Source of the DNA: Caprimulgus europaeus
Taxonomy: Eukaryota > Chordata > Aves > Caprimulgiformes > Caprimulgidae
NCBI GenBank assembly: GCA_907165065.1
Contig: OU015524.1
Location: 27,512,295 to 27,576,294 of the forward strand
Reading direction: 5' to 3'
DNA: 64,000 nucleotides
Every line of letters begins with the position of its first letter. The stretch's first letter is position 1. Positions 49,337-61,078 of the stretch are shown in pieces. The position numbers and the translations under genes were made by a program. The notes beneath the pieces are model-generated. The model searched no databases and was not told the DNA's origin. It was given only the letters and a program-made list of their open reading frames with translations.

Positions 49337-52300
49337 GTAAAATCAATGAAAGAAGGGGCTTTACTCTGCAATTAATCCTCTCTTATGCTTGGGAAAGAAT
49401 CAAACAGACTATCCAAAACCTTCCCATTTAACCATTCTGTTCTCTGGGTGTTCAAAGCTGGTGACAGTGTATAAGACTGTGGAGTTGCATAGAAAGATAA
49501 ATACTTTCCTGAGCAGATCCTGGGGATGTTCTGAAAGACTCCCATGCTCACCATAAAATACTATAGAATTAATCTCTGTAAAGTCACGTGACACTTCTAG
49601 AAATGGCCTTCTGGTCAAACTCCTGGATCTGTGCAAATCCTCTTGAAGTCAACAAAGAAAGAATCGTGAAGTAGGATTGTAGGCTAAGCTGTAAGCTCCT
49701 TAGGTCAGGGCTAATATCCTCCTGTAATTATTAAAAAATGCTTTTTAGATTTATAGCTTTGTGGCAATGTCTGTGGTTTGGTTTTTTTTTTTAAAAAAAA
49801 GAGCTGCTAGTACGTATAGGGTCTTCATAGTGATGGACGCAGGAGAGGATGCCAGTAGATTCTACAGAAGAGGGTGTGCTATTATCTGATGTGAGGAAGA
49901 AAAAGACGTATTCTCCTTCTCTGAATCAAGGGGTGGGTGAGGGTTACTAGCTCCTAATGGTCTCCCTATGTTTAAATCTATGGTGATTTCTGTTCACAGG
50001 TTTTTAAATGCTTTTCACTTTATGGCAAAAAAAAAAAAAAGGTAAGGTAATACACTGAAAGGTACAGTGTGGTTGTCTGTGATCAAACATTGCTTTTTTC
50101 ATTATACACGCACCGGGAAGTTGAAATGTTATTTGTAGAGGATAAAGGTGAACTTTGCTCATGATTTTATGAACTTCTTTATTGCTCAGTTCTCTTTGTG
50201 CAAACAGCACTTGACACTCTCTTGCCTTTTGTTATTTCCAGCAGATTGGAGTCATTTGTTTTTTTAATGCTGAACTGTGACAGAGCAGCAGGTGTTGGAT
50301 AAAAAGAATCAAGATCACTTTCAGGTTTTGTGCAAATATTTAGGGGGATTTTTGAGGTACTGTAAAATTCAATTAGATTTGCTTCCTACCTCCTTTTCCC
50401 TAGACCATTGATTTGCAATTGTGCAATAGCTTGTCATTGTTTTTCCAAAACTGGAGCTGGTAGCTGGACTGGGCTAAGGTCGTAGGGTTGGTGTTCACTT
50501 TGCAAATAGCCGTGCTGACTGAAGATGTTACCTTGGAATAGCTACTTACTACTAATGCTCTGTTGGGGGTTTCTGCTCTGCCTCAGCAGAGGGAATAGCA
50601 TGGGCTCTGCTGTTTTCTGCTTCAAAGTTAGCCTGAAATCTAGGCTGAACTGTGTGATATTTTCTGAAATGAAAGAAGGAGGACTCATGTGAATCCACTA
50701 ATCAGGAGAGAGGGGAGTAGAGCGGAACCTCTGGCGGCCATGGAAAACAAAAAGCTTGGGTCAGTAGCACCCTGAGTTGCACAGCTAGATCTGGAAGAGG
50801 ACATCTGTCCACAGCCCAGGTTAGCCTCTGGGTTTACTTAAGGAATTATTAACCTTCCAGAAATAAATAGCTTTCTGTAAGGAGCTATTAAGGTATTGAA
50901 AAAGTAGAAAAGATCTCAAATTAATCAATGCAATGTCATTAGCCAGATTCAAGCATCTATATACTTCTGACTAATTCCATGTCTGCATGTATATCTTGTC
51001 TGTGACCAATCCAGCATTGCTGTCAGTGTCTGCTCCTCACCAATTTTGTGTTCCCATCTGTGTCTGATTGTGACCACTTCTGTTCAATCACTGCCAATTC
51101 AGGATGGTCTATCAGTCTTCAGGCAGGATTGGACACCAGTTAAACAGTGCCAGACTCTGAATTGCTTAGTGCTTTCTCTCTGTGCTGCTTGAAAAGAGCC
51201 TAATTTGCTCAAAACTCAGACTGCAGCTAAGATAAAGGTCAGTGACATACTTGGTACATTTTATCTGTTTGAAATGTCAAGTAACATGATAACTTTTCCG
51301 TAAACGAATAGGTTAATCCAATATGATCACTGAGAAAGAAATAATTCTATTTTCAAATGTTTCCGCAAACCAGTACCGTCATGAACACAGATACTGAATT
51401 TCTAATGGCTAGTTAAATGTATTTCCATGTCGTTTGTAGCTGTGTACTTATATTGACATAATTAATTCAGCTCTCAGTAATGCGATATGCTATAAGTGAC
51501 TGCACAAGTTTCATAAATATGCAACTAAAAGTCAGTAGTGCTTATGAACAAAGCCAGTGAAATACAATTTTAGTAAAGTGCACTCAGCACTCAGGAAGAA
51601 ACACAGATAAATAAGCAGTTTTTCCTGATTTCTTGTTGCAAGTACTGCAAAGGAAGAACATGTATTTTGCTAATCTTATGAAAAGTTTATCGAAGGTGTC
51701 ACTCATTTTTTAACTTGAGCACCATCTAGTGTACATTATAAAAATAATTAAAAAATAAATAGAAGGCTGGTTCATTATGACACTTAGCAGTGGAAGTGCT
51801 GGCATGTTTTCAATGCCAACAGGAAATAAGCACATCAGAGCTTAAGTCCTGCTAACTTTCAGTAAAACAAGCTTTAAGTGACATATTCTTATGAGCCCAC
51901 TCTCCCTTTTGTGCCTCACTTAAACACTTAAAATAAATGCAAGAAATGAAATGCACAGAAACCTATGTGTATCTATTTATAAGCAGGTTAAAAATACAAG
52001 AATAAAAAATGAACAGCTGTTTGTTTTTTTTTTCCAAATGAAAATACATATTTGTATATTAATGCAAATATAAATGCAGAGTCCTACACATTGCTGGAAG
52101 TTGATACTGTCTGCTCCACCAAACCCCTAGCTTTCAGCTAGTTGTATCTTGACAGATGTTCTCTAGATCTTGCCCAGACTTGGAATACAGTCAGAGATGG
52201 ATTTCTTTCCTGTGTGCCTCGATCAGAGTGGAGTGCATTTATGAGAAGTTCAGTGTGCTGTTACTTTTCCTATTAGCATTTCTTCATGCAGCACGTGCTC

Positions 52301-53728
52301 CATGGCATGCTATGGGAGAGGCCCATCCATTATTATCATTGCTAGTGAACTTCATACTGCCGTTTGCAATACATTTAGTTTCCACTTGCATTACAGAGTC
52401 CTTCTGGCAGAAGCTTCTGCCCTCTTTCTAGTCACCTCACATTCCTCAGTATAACTGGAGCTGCTGCTGGGGAGCTTTACTAATTTTCATGCATCTATCA
52501 TCGGTCATAGTTCTGGCCCTTGCTAAAAGAGTTCCTGTTAGAAGGGAAAGACCTCCTGCTCCCATGTGTACTTCTGGCCTATGAGTAGTTTTAAAATCAG
52601 AGGAGATCAAAACCTACCATTTGATTTTTTAAAAAAGCTTATGATTTGTTCATGAAGCAAATTATCCTTTTGGGAAGTGAAAGGCAAACGAAGGGGATGT
52701 TACCAAGTTTTTTTAAAACTTTGGGCTATTGATTTTTTGCTGCCATTACTTTATGAAACAGAAGCTGCCTATGTAGACAAGACAGTATTATTTTAAGCCC
52801 TGAAGTGAAAGCCAAAGCTAATAAAACTACACCCAGAGAATCAAATTTTTATAGGACTAAGGAAAGAAAAAAAGCTTATTTGGGCCATTTCTCTCTCGGT
52901 TCAAGCAAGGTAGGAGGGTTTTGGGAATGGACATCATTGGTCTCAACAGGCCTATGTGGTCTAGAAAACTTAAGAGCTCCTTTCTCTGATATTGTGTTTC
53001 TGTGTGACCTAGCTCTAATCTGAAATCAGATCAATAACTGCAATTTTTAATGCTTAATAGCTGCATTTGGATAAAGCTTTTGAACTTGACCTATCATTCA
53101 ATGACTTGCTACCCAGACATCTAGTCTCCAGTGCAGCACAAACTGCAAACTTTTCACCAAAGCCATACATCAAATGAATTTTCAGAATATATTCTCCAGA
53201 CAATAAGTGATAAAAACTACATTATGGTGAGTGACTCCATTGCCCACTGGGATCTGGAAAGTGTTCATCACCTTGCAAGTGTGAGAGTTGTACGCTGTAT
53301 GATCTAGGGGACAGATTTAATAAATGCTTGTTTTAAGGGAATCCTCTAGTGGGAATTTCCTTCTCCATCCAAAACACTTTTCTCTTTCTTTGGACTACAC
53401 TAAAACTATGCAGTGTGAGGTCACCTCTTTAGTGAGTTAGGAAGTTATGCCTTTCTAGCCATTTGATATGGTCTAGGAGTGAGATATCAAATTTTAAAAT
53501 ATACTGTGCTAGAAAGAAAGGGATGGCTTAGTGTAAATTCAGATGAGATTGCAGAAAAATTAAGAATAACAAACATTTATGAGAATAATTTTTAAGAATT
53601 GTTAAAGTTAGCTCCCCTACTAGTGTTCTGTTTGCTGTCTGGTAGTTTTATGATGTTTATTTCAGCTCGGATTGTAACATCAATACTGTTGAGTGATTCA
53701 TAATAGACTAATTCAGTTTTTCTTTTAG

Positions 53729-53781
53729 AAAGGAAAATCTTGCTGCAAACCAGATGTCGTGCCTGATTTAAACTTTCACGG
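53729..53781 (+). CDS. Candidate exon J (3' alternative), weak
   Basis: 53 nt with a good acceptor (TCAGTTTTTCTTTTAG) and a moderate donor (CACGG/GTAAAC). The phase-0 frame reads KGKSCCKPDVVPDLNFH and leaves GG. Phase 0 matches exon H. Joined to 58150 it would continue for Gly and seven codons to a stop. It competes with candidate exon I, and both may be false. Confidence 0.25.
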
Positions 53782-55203
53782 GTAAACTGATTACAAAAGC
53801 ATACACAGATGTGTACTTTGTCAGATGCTCAGAAGCAGACAGGAGCTTCTTATTTTCCCTTAAGAGGAAATACGTTGAAGAGAGCAACAATGAAGTGATT
53901 TAGAAGTACTGTAAAATTATCAGCCTTCATCTTTACTCCCTCCACCACACACATGCATCAAAAGATTTGCAGTCTCCTACATCACTAAGGTATGATTTCC
54001 ATTCCAATCTTACCAAACTTCAGGCAGAGTTTTTGCTTTCTGGTATGCAGCACAGAAAATGCTACCAAACGAAGAGTTAAGCATTTTGCTTCTAGCACTG
54101 CTGGAATTGTTTTGCTTACCTGAAGCACACAGAACAAAAAAAATTTGATGGTGCAATCTCTTGGAAAGCTCTGATTCAGTGATTCTTCGTTTCTTTGTGT
54201 AATTTCTAAAAAGTTGAGCATTTAATTCCTAGGTGTTCTAATACTCCTTGCACAGTCAGCTATTATAAATTATCTGTATGGAAAAGAATCACTTCCCATT
54301 AGTGCTTTACTGACAATACAGGATTTCAGTATCTCACAGGAGGTTTGTCTTTATCATTTGGAATATAGTTTGAGAGCTTTGCCATTCTGCCTTTTCTTCC
54401 TGGAATAGGCAAACTTGTAAGTTTTGATGGGATTGTTAAATGGAATTTCTATTTTGCAAGCAGAGATATGTATTCTTTTCTTTCAAGGGTGTGGTTTTAA
54501 AAGCACTTAGATTTGGCCTAAGTCCTTTCTTCTTCAACAGTAGTTTTGTAATACTTGAGGACAATGATGACTACTGCAAACATTAATTCTTTTTCACCCC
54601 CTCCAAGAGTTTCTTTGAACACAAAATCTAGTGGATGGGTGAAGCACCTTGGACCATCATATCATGTGGGATGAGGAGGGGACATATGGCATCCCAGCAT
54701 GAATTGCAGTCTGAAGCCAGGCAGAATTAACACCACAATGCTCACAGTCTGCTTAGCCACTTTCAGTGCTGGGTCAAGGGTCTGTGCTTGAGTGCTTGTG
54801 ACAGTCTCATACAAAATATTAAAATAAGAACAATTAAATTCTTAAAAGCAATGAGGAGAGCTGCTGGTCTAATGCCAGTGAATTGAGAAGTCTGAACACT
54901 AGACCTCCAAGTTTCCTACCAGAACAACTGAAGCAGCTTTGAGGAGGTATACTGAGAGACACAGTAAAATTCTGTCAAAATTTTGACATCTTTATGTCAT
55001 TTCATTCTGTGGAAAAAGTAGCAACCAATCTTAGCCCCTGACCTAGTCATCTGTCTATGTGCCACTGGGTATACCACTTGTGAAGTTAAGGAACAGGCTG
55101 ATCTCGCTGAATTCCCATCTTACCAGATATTTGTTATTTGTTGATATCTCATGAAAGAAGACAGACTGCCTGATTGAACAAATGGGTTATCTGCATTTCT
55201 AGT

Positions 55204-55208
<5 letters not shown>

Positions 55209-55244
<36 letters not shown>
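55209..55244. repeat. (TA)18 microsatellite
   Basis: Eighteen uninterrupted TA units followed by an imperfect CACATACATATA tail. It is likely length-variable. Confidence 0.95.
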
Positions 55245-55250
<6 letters not shown>

Positions 55251-58149
55251 CATATAAAAGTCCAGGGACATCAAATCTTCCACTGATTTTTTGTTTCTTT
55301 TTTTTTTTTTAATCATAAGTGAATACTTCTTTGTGCCAGTCTGAAGGCCATATGCCTGCATGTTCCCATTTCCTCACCTGATAATTAACTTCTGAGAGTA
55401 GCTCCCAAGAATACTTAAAATCTTGTTGATCTTATAAAAATTAAGCAGCCTGAGGAGAATTGCTTAGTTTAACAGGCAGGGTTTATATAATGACTCTGAT
55501 CAGGGAAATTAAGACCAAATGAGAAGCAGACTAGCGTTTGGTTATATTGAAGAGCATCCTTTATGGAAAATTCTGACTGTTATTTTTTGTATGGCTCTAT
55601 TGCATATTGTGTTTTCAGGAATAATTGGATTAGATTGTGTTAATCCCTTCCCTGTTTGTGTCTGGTCATTAATGTGTCTGATATCTTTTTTAGTCTGTAT
55701 GTGTTATTCCTGAAAGTAATCATTTTATCTATCAGTGAGATAACAGAAATAGAACTAGACAACAAAACCTGATCAAATATATGCAATTCTGTAGCCTAAC
55801 AGTGGAATTGTGCCTTACAGTATCTTCCCTACCTGCACACCTAGCAGAGTGTTTCAGACTGATACAACTACATCTAGAGATCTTCAGTGCATGCTTTAAG
55901 ATTCTTCTTCATTAGTGGGCGCAAGTGCAGCCTGAGATGGCCTAAGTAGTTCCTTTTAGTGAGTGTATTTACTCTTCTGAATACTTGCTGCTGAACCATC
56001 ACAATTTAAAAGCCAGCACATGAAAGTAATCTGATATTAGTGCTCATTCTTCTAAATATTTTGGATGAATAGCTATGATTCACTATCTCCTGCACCAACA
56101 GTTGAGTTGTTCCTGCAATAGGAGCCACCCTGCAGCAGAGTTGATGCAGCGGTGACTGTTTTGCTCCAATTTTATGTTACTGCAACTGGCAGTAGGGTAA
56201 CTGGAAGTTATCCTTATACAAGGTCTCATTTTCCTCATGTCATCATTTTTTCTATTAATTTGGTGCAAACCCTAAAATACTGTGCTATGGGTGTTAAGGG
56301 TAGTTTCTGCTCTGGACATGCAAAACAGGAAAGAGATGTTAGAAAGAATCAGCTACCAAGAGAAAGATGTGTAAGGAGAGCCCAAACAGATATCTGCTTT
56401 GATCTGCTTGTGTTGGAGTTTGAATTATTATTTAATGCATGTATAAGAGTCTCCCCCAAACTGTCCCAAACCAACACAGCTCATATGAAGGGTGTAGGCC
56501 TTGATCAAGGCAAAAGTCCCAGTGATTACAGTGGGAATCAGGGACCTGTGCTTCCTCGTATCCATAAGGAACTTGTCCCTGACAAGGCAGACACTCTGAG
56601 CCCCTGGGAATGGGGTGTCTGTAGAACCCACAGTAATGCATCCATACTCAAGGTATTCTGCTAAGCATAATTGCCCTTAAAAGACTGCTGCTTAGAAATA
56701 AATTACTACCAGATTTCAATAGATAATGCCTCAGTCCAATTTTAAATGATCCAAGCCCTAGGTCCTTTGTCAGGGACTAGGTACAATCAATCTGGATTTT
56801 GCTCCTTAAAACTACTCCTGTCTCTATAGTTTTGTCAGCACAGAGCTCTGACTCCATTTTTTACCATCAGACTTGTATATCACATCAGGTCCACAGATGA
56901 CTCTCAGCAGCTGTAAATCAATGTATCTTTTTTATTTCAATGTTAATGTTTCCTATTCGTTGACTGAAGATCAGTTCAAGAATTTGTTGAATTTCATTTT
57001 CATCTGGGTTGTATTCTGTATTTCCAGTTAGGTACTTATAGCAGCTGTAGTTTTTCTGCTGGCTTTAACTTTTGTTCTAGGATTATTTGCTAGATTAATG
57101 CTGTATTTTAATGCATTACTCTTATTCTAGCAAGTTACCTTGAAATAGCTTATAGAACCAGAAAGCAGAGTAGCATTTTTGAATAATAAAAAGAAAATGT
57201 GGAATCTCCATCATAAAATATCCTGTCTTCAGAATTTATTGCCCATAAGTAATTGGTACATACTTGGCTATCCTTTACCCCAAACTTCATTTTTATTTTT
57301 TTCATCCAGTATTTCCAGACTGCAGCAGACAGTGATGCAAGACTGGTGCATGAGGCTGTTTAACTTTGTATCTCAGGTTTCTTTTCACAGGTGTAGCTAA
57401 AAATCTGGTGTGTGTCCTAATATTTCCATAAAAGCAAACAATTGCAATCTATTAACTTCAAGCTGTCTGGTTTATCTTTTTCTTTAGAGAAAATCTGGCA
57501 CCAGAGATCTTTTCTCTGGGATTTTATGTTCCTACTAAAGTTTTTTAAAAATCTAAAGATTATGATTCAAATAATTTTTTTTCTTGTTTTTGAATCATAT
57601 TCAAATTTGTATTTTCTTGTATTTTATATTACAAAAGCAGTATCTCACTAAGTGCATATGTAGCTACCATTATAAGTGTGTTATTAAGGGTGAATGTTCT
57701 CCCTGCTCTTACCTTTTAGCAGTTCTGCATGTAGTCCTCCTTATGAAGAGGCTCACCTCATTTTTCACCTCATCCAGAAATCAGTGTGTTTCACACTGCT
57801 TTTTTCTGTTCAGAGCTTTCAGAGGTGGGCATGCCAGCTGGAAAGGGCTTTGTCTTCCCTTCTCAAATGCTTACTCATGATATGCTTTTACCACTAAAAA
57901 ATGGCAAGGGTTACTTAACTTACTTCTAGCTGCAGGTAGTGATCCCTGCTCCTTTTCAGAACTAGATTATAGGTACTCTGACAGCCACCTAGGAATGTGC
58001 TGGGAGAGGATAAGACAGGTTTTTGAGAAAGATGGGTAAAACATCCTCCTGAGGTCTCTTTCATCATTAATAATTGTGATGCTGTACAAACATGGTCAAT
58101 AAGGGAATATTAGTATCTCTCTGTATCCCTTTCATTGCTTTGTCTTTAG

Positions 58150-58440
58150 GACAAACTCCTTCCCAAAAGCATAACAGCGGGGAGGTCTCACTTGCTGACA
58201 ATGAACTTTAAACTTCTGAAAGAGGCAGGTGGCCACTGGCTGTATCTGAGTCACGATGCATTGCTCACTGTGCAGTGTGACGTGCAGTGTCATGCGTTAA
58301 CTGTCGTGCTCATGGAAGAGGAAACAAGGGAACTCCATTTTCAGTGACTATAAAGGGGACTGAACCTCCAGCTCCTTGAAAGCAATTCTTTTTAGCTATC
58401 CATTTCAATTTCAAATAAAGTAAGTTGATTTACTGTTGGG
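58150..58440 (+). CDS. Candidate terminal exon with poly(A) signal, weak
   Basis: The acceptor CATTGCTTTGTCTTTAG is followed by a region ending about 20 nt beyond AATAAA at 58414. All three frames reach a stop before the signal. With no lead base (direct from exon H) 65 codons run to TGA at 58345. With two lead bases (from candidate I) 19 hydrophilic codons, QTPSQKHNSGEVSLADNEL, run to TAA at 58209. With one lead base (from candidate J) seven codons reach a stop. A stop 70-200 nt before a poly(A) signal and a GT-rich patch just after it is the layout of a last exon. The two-lead frame looks most protein-like by composition. It could also be unrelated to the gene. Confidence 0.3.
58414..58419 (+). 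promoter_or_regulatory. Candidate poly(A) signal AATAAA
   Basis: A canonical hexamer with a GT-rich stretch about 10-25 nt downstream (GTTGATTTACTGTTGGG). The hexamer is frequent in AT-rich DNA, so its weight comes only from its place after the acceptor at 58149 and the stops at 58209-58347. Confidence 0.35.
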
Positions 58441-60269
58441 AAAATCATGCTTCCTGAAATGATATATCTCCTTGGATGAGCAGAAAGAAACGAGGTGGTT
58501 GCAGTGCCAGTCATCTTGAAGAATGCACAAGCATGCTGTTACAAATGTCACCATCACAGCATAGACTGTGTTGCATGGCAGAAATATACTCAAGGGCTAA
58601 AAAATAGCTGTATTTGAGAGCCCATTGTAACGCGATCTCATGACATTTTGTGGATAATTTGCAATGGATGGAATATAACCTTGCTGTCAATAAGCTCTTA
58701 CTAAGTTTCAAAATCAGAATTTTAATGAGGTTAAAATATGAGTGATATTTTTGTTTCCATGAAACCACTGACCTTCCTGCTTAAGGTGAGGAATAAATGG
58801 CAATAAATGCCAAATAAATTTATGTCTTGCATGAAAATATAGCTTTGGGCATTACATCTGTATTTGTAGGAAAGGATCCCAGCTGCTTGTAAAGACTTCT
58901 CTTTAGATCTAAGTGTGCTTACTAATGACTTCATTTTTATCTGCTTATTGCAGTTGATTCTGTTTTACCTCCTTTTGATGCTTGAATATGGCACAGGAGA
59001 GTAGTAAGGGAATTAATGAACTCTTAGAGCTGGGAAGTGCTTGCAGGTCCATTGTTAACACAGATTCGCTGTGGTTGGAGTTTCTAACCAGAGAGTAGAT
59101 GAGGTGCTCTGGTGTAATTCCAAGAGTCAGCTTGGATGAACTGCTCCTTTCCCTAGAGGGGACAGTTCATCAGGATTCCTTGTATTAGAGAAGAGAGGGT
59201 AATATCTCTACTGTAGTGAAGACATCAAGTGTTGTATCTGCCCACACTGCATGAGTAACCTAATATCTGAACAAGACAGAAATATCAATTAGGACAAACA
59301 AACAGAAGTTGAACTGACATAAAGCTGTAGTATCACAATCAGTAGAATAGTCCCTATGCTTCCTTGGACCTTCACAGGACTAGGAAAGAGAGGAGCTGCA
59401 CTCCTATCAATGCTGGTATATATTCTGGAGAACATCTTCTACCTCAGCTGTCAGAGGGAAATTAAGTCAGGAACTTTCATACTGCCCATTCATGGCGGAT
59501 GGAGCAGCTGCTCATCCCGTAGCCCATCTGCTGGTGACACATCTGTGCAGTCAAAGTGAGCTGCCTCTGGGAAAGAGCTGCTGTGCCTTCCAGCTAAAGC
59601 TGACTTTGGCAGCTGCTCAAGAGTTTTGTATGAATTTTGACTGTGCCTTTACACCAGAATATTCTGAATTCCTGTGGAATTGTGCTGGTGTCATATAAGG
59701 GAGAACAGCATCTGCTTCGCACTTGTTTTCAAATGGGTTTTTAAATTAAGATGTCAGATTGTGTATATTGCAGACTATTCCATGCAGGTATAACAGTCCT
59801 GATGTGTAAGTGCCATTGCATACAATGAATTAAAGTGAAAGACTTTAATGAACCTTTTTCAGTATTTTCCAGGAACTAACTTTTAGGTCACATGGATCCC
59901 AAACTAATTAAGAAATTGTGTAAAAATTTCCAGACTGTCCTTCGTTCATAGATGTGTAAGGGCGAACTGTAACTTCAAGGGTGCAACACAGTGATGCCAA
60001 GCTGCTTGGCATCACTCTACTCCACTTCCTACACTTTGCATGGAAAAATTGGAGGGAAGGGATAGGGATCAGGCTAAGTTCTCCTAGAGGGATTCAGCTA
60101 TTTTCCTAGCTATGTGAAACCAACCCCATTTATTTATTGATTTCAGAAGAATTCTGTATCACAAATATGAAAGAATGGGCTTCAAAAACCAAAGCAAACT
60201 GTAGGGGAAAAAAAAAAAAATCAGAGGTTGTCTGAAACGTAGGAAAATGGTAAAAATATTTTTTTAAAA
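58441..60269. other. Spacer, no gene seen
   Basis: AT-rich sequence with a 27-nt near-perfect palindrome at 59990-60016 and an A-run at about 60211-60223. Two overlapping plus frames at 59356-59698 have no domain. Confidence 0.5.
59990..60016. repeat. 27-nt palindrome (13-bp arms, 1-nt centre)
   Basis: AGTGATGCCAAGC at 59990-60002 and GCTTGGCATCACT at 60004-60016 are exact reverse complements around a single T. Pairing does not extend further. Confidence 0.85.
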
Positions 60270-60424
60270 ATCCCAGAATTTCAGGGGTTGGAATGGACCT
60301 CAGGAGATCATCTAGTCCAACCCCCTTGCTAAAGCAGGTTCCCTACAACAGGTTGCACATGAAAGCGTCCAGGTAGGTTTTGAACATCTCCAGAGAAGGA
60401 GACTCCACAACTTTTCTGGGCAGC

Positions 60425-60691
60425 TTATTCCAGTGCTCTTGACACCTTTACAGTAAAGAAGTTTTTCCTTAAGTTGGTATGGAACTGTCGGTGTTCCAGT
60501 TTTTGCCCCTTTCCCCTTGTCCTGTCAGTGGGCACCACCAAAAAGAGCCTGGCCCCATCCACTTGGCCCCGGCACTTCAGGTATTTATAGACATTGATAG
60601 GGTCCCCTCTCAGTCTTCTCTTCTCCAGGCTGAAGAGTCCCAGCTCTCTCAGCCTTTCCTCATACGGGAGATGCTCCAGGCCCCTCATCAT
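60425..60691 (-). pseudogene. CR1 ORF2 C-terminal fragment, downstream part after frameshift
   Basis: The frame covers the final ORF2 segment: GLEHLPYEERLRELGLFSLE, a RRLRGDPINVYKYLK block, a DRTRGKG block and a RKNFFTVKVSRALE block near the stop. It is the continuation of 60688-60942 in a shifted frame. Its Met start is incidental. Confidence 0.85.
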
Positions 60692-60942
60692 CTCTGTGGC
60701 CTCTGCTGGACTCTCTCCAGAAGGTCCCTGTCTGTCTTGAACTGGGGAGCCCAGAACTGGACACAGTATTCCAGATGTGGCCTCACCAGGGCAGAGTACA
60801 GGGGGAGGAGAACCTCCCTCGACCTGCTGGCCACGCTCTTTTTAATGCACCCCAGGATACTGTTGGCCTTCCTGGCCCCAAGGGCATACTGCTGGCTCAT
60901 GGCCAGCCTGCTGTCCACCAGCACACCCAGGTCCTTTGCCAC
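60688..60942 (-). pseudogene. CR1 ORF2 C-terminal fragment, upstream part before frameshift
   Basis: 85 codons including the stop. It carries the [16 protein letters not shown] and [16 protein letters not shown] landmarks of the region after the reverse transcriptase catalytic core in CR1 elements. The frame ends at 60688 just after ERVQQRPQR, where other CR1 copies continue into the GLEHL block; here that block lies in another frame. Part of the CR1 copy at 60270-61078. Confidence 0.85.
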
Positions 60943-61078
60943 AGAACTCCTTTCCAGCAGGTCAGCGCCTCACCTGTACTAATGCCTGTGGTTATTCCTC
61001 CTCAGGTATAGGTCTCTGCACTTGCTCTTGTTGAACCTCATCAGGTTCCTTTCCATCCAGCTCTCCAGCATGTCCTTT

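Larger units (their letters stand above)
44062..58149 (+). other. Plain sequence holding weak 3' exon candidates
   Basis: 14 kb and AT-rich. It contains exon candidates at 49192-49336 and 53729-53781, a (TA)18 microsatellite at 55209-55244, a T-run at about 49779-49792, an A-run at 50026-50040, and a possible old SINE/LINE scrap near 50765-50835 (CACAGCTAGATCTGG resembles the reverse MIR/L2 tail). The longest open frame of the window (plus strand 56152-56664, 170 codons) has no recognisable domain or splice support. Confidence 0.45.
60270..61078 (-). mobile_element. CR1 LINE, 5'-truncated copy with ORF2 C-terminus and 3' end
   Basis: About 810 nt. On the minus strand it starts (near 61078) with CTGGAGAGCTGGATGGAAAG and ends with the CR1 tail GGTTGGACTAGATGATCTCC...CCAACCCCTGAAATTCTG. 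It includes the C-terminal part of ORF2 of the CR1 family, whose reverse transcriptase copies CR1 RNA at the insertion site. A frame at 60942-60688 contains [11 protein letters not shown] and [17 protein letters not shown], both typical of this region. A second frame at 60691-60425 contains GLEHLPYEERLRELGLFSLE. The two belong together but a frameshift separates them near 60690, and the endonuclease and catalytic RT portions are missing, so the copy is dead. It is the least diverged CR1 copy in the window. Confidence 0.95.

Noticed and set aside
49640-49740. Possible SINE tail (GTAAGCTCCTTAGGTCAGGG)
   Set aside because: It resembles the GTAAGCTCTTTGGGGCAGGG phrase common in old amniote repeats, but only about 20 nt match, so it is too short to call.
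56152-56664. Longest open frame in the window (170 codons, plus strand)
   Set aside because: No domain, no splice support, mixed composition. A frame of this length is expected now and then in 64 kb read six ways, and part of the stretch may be a decayed repeat.
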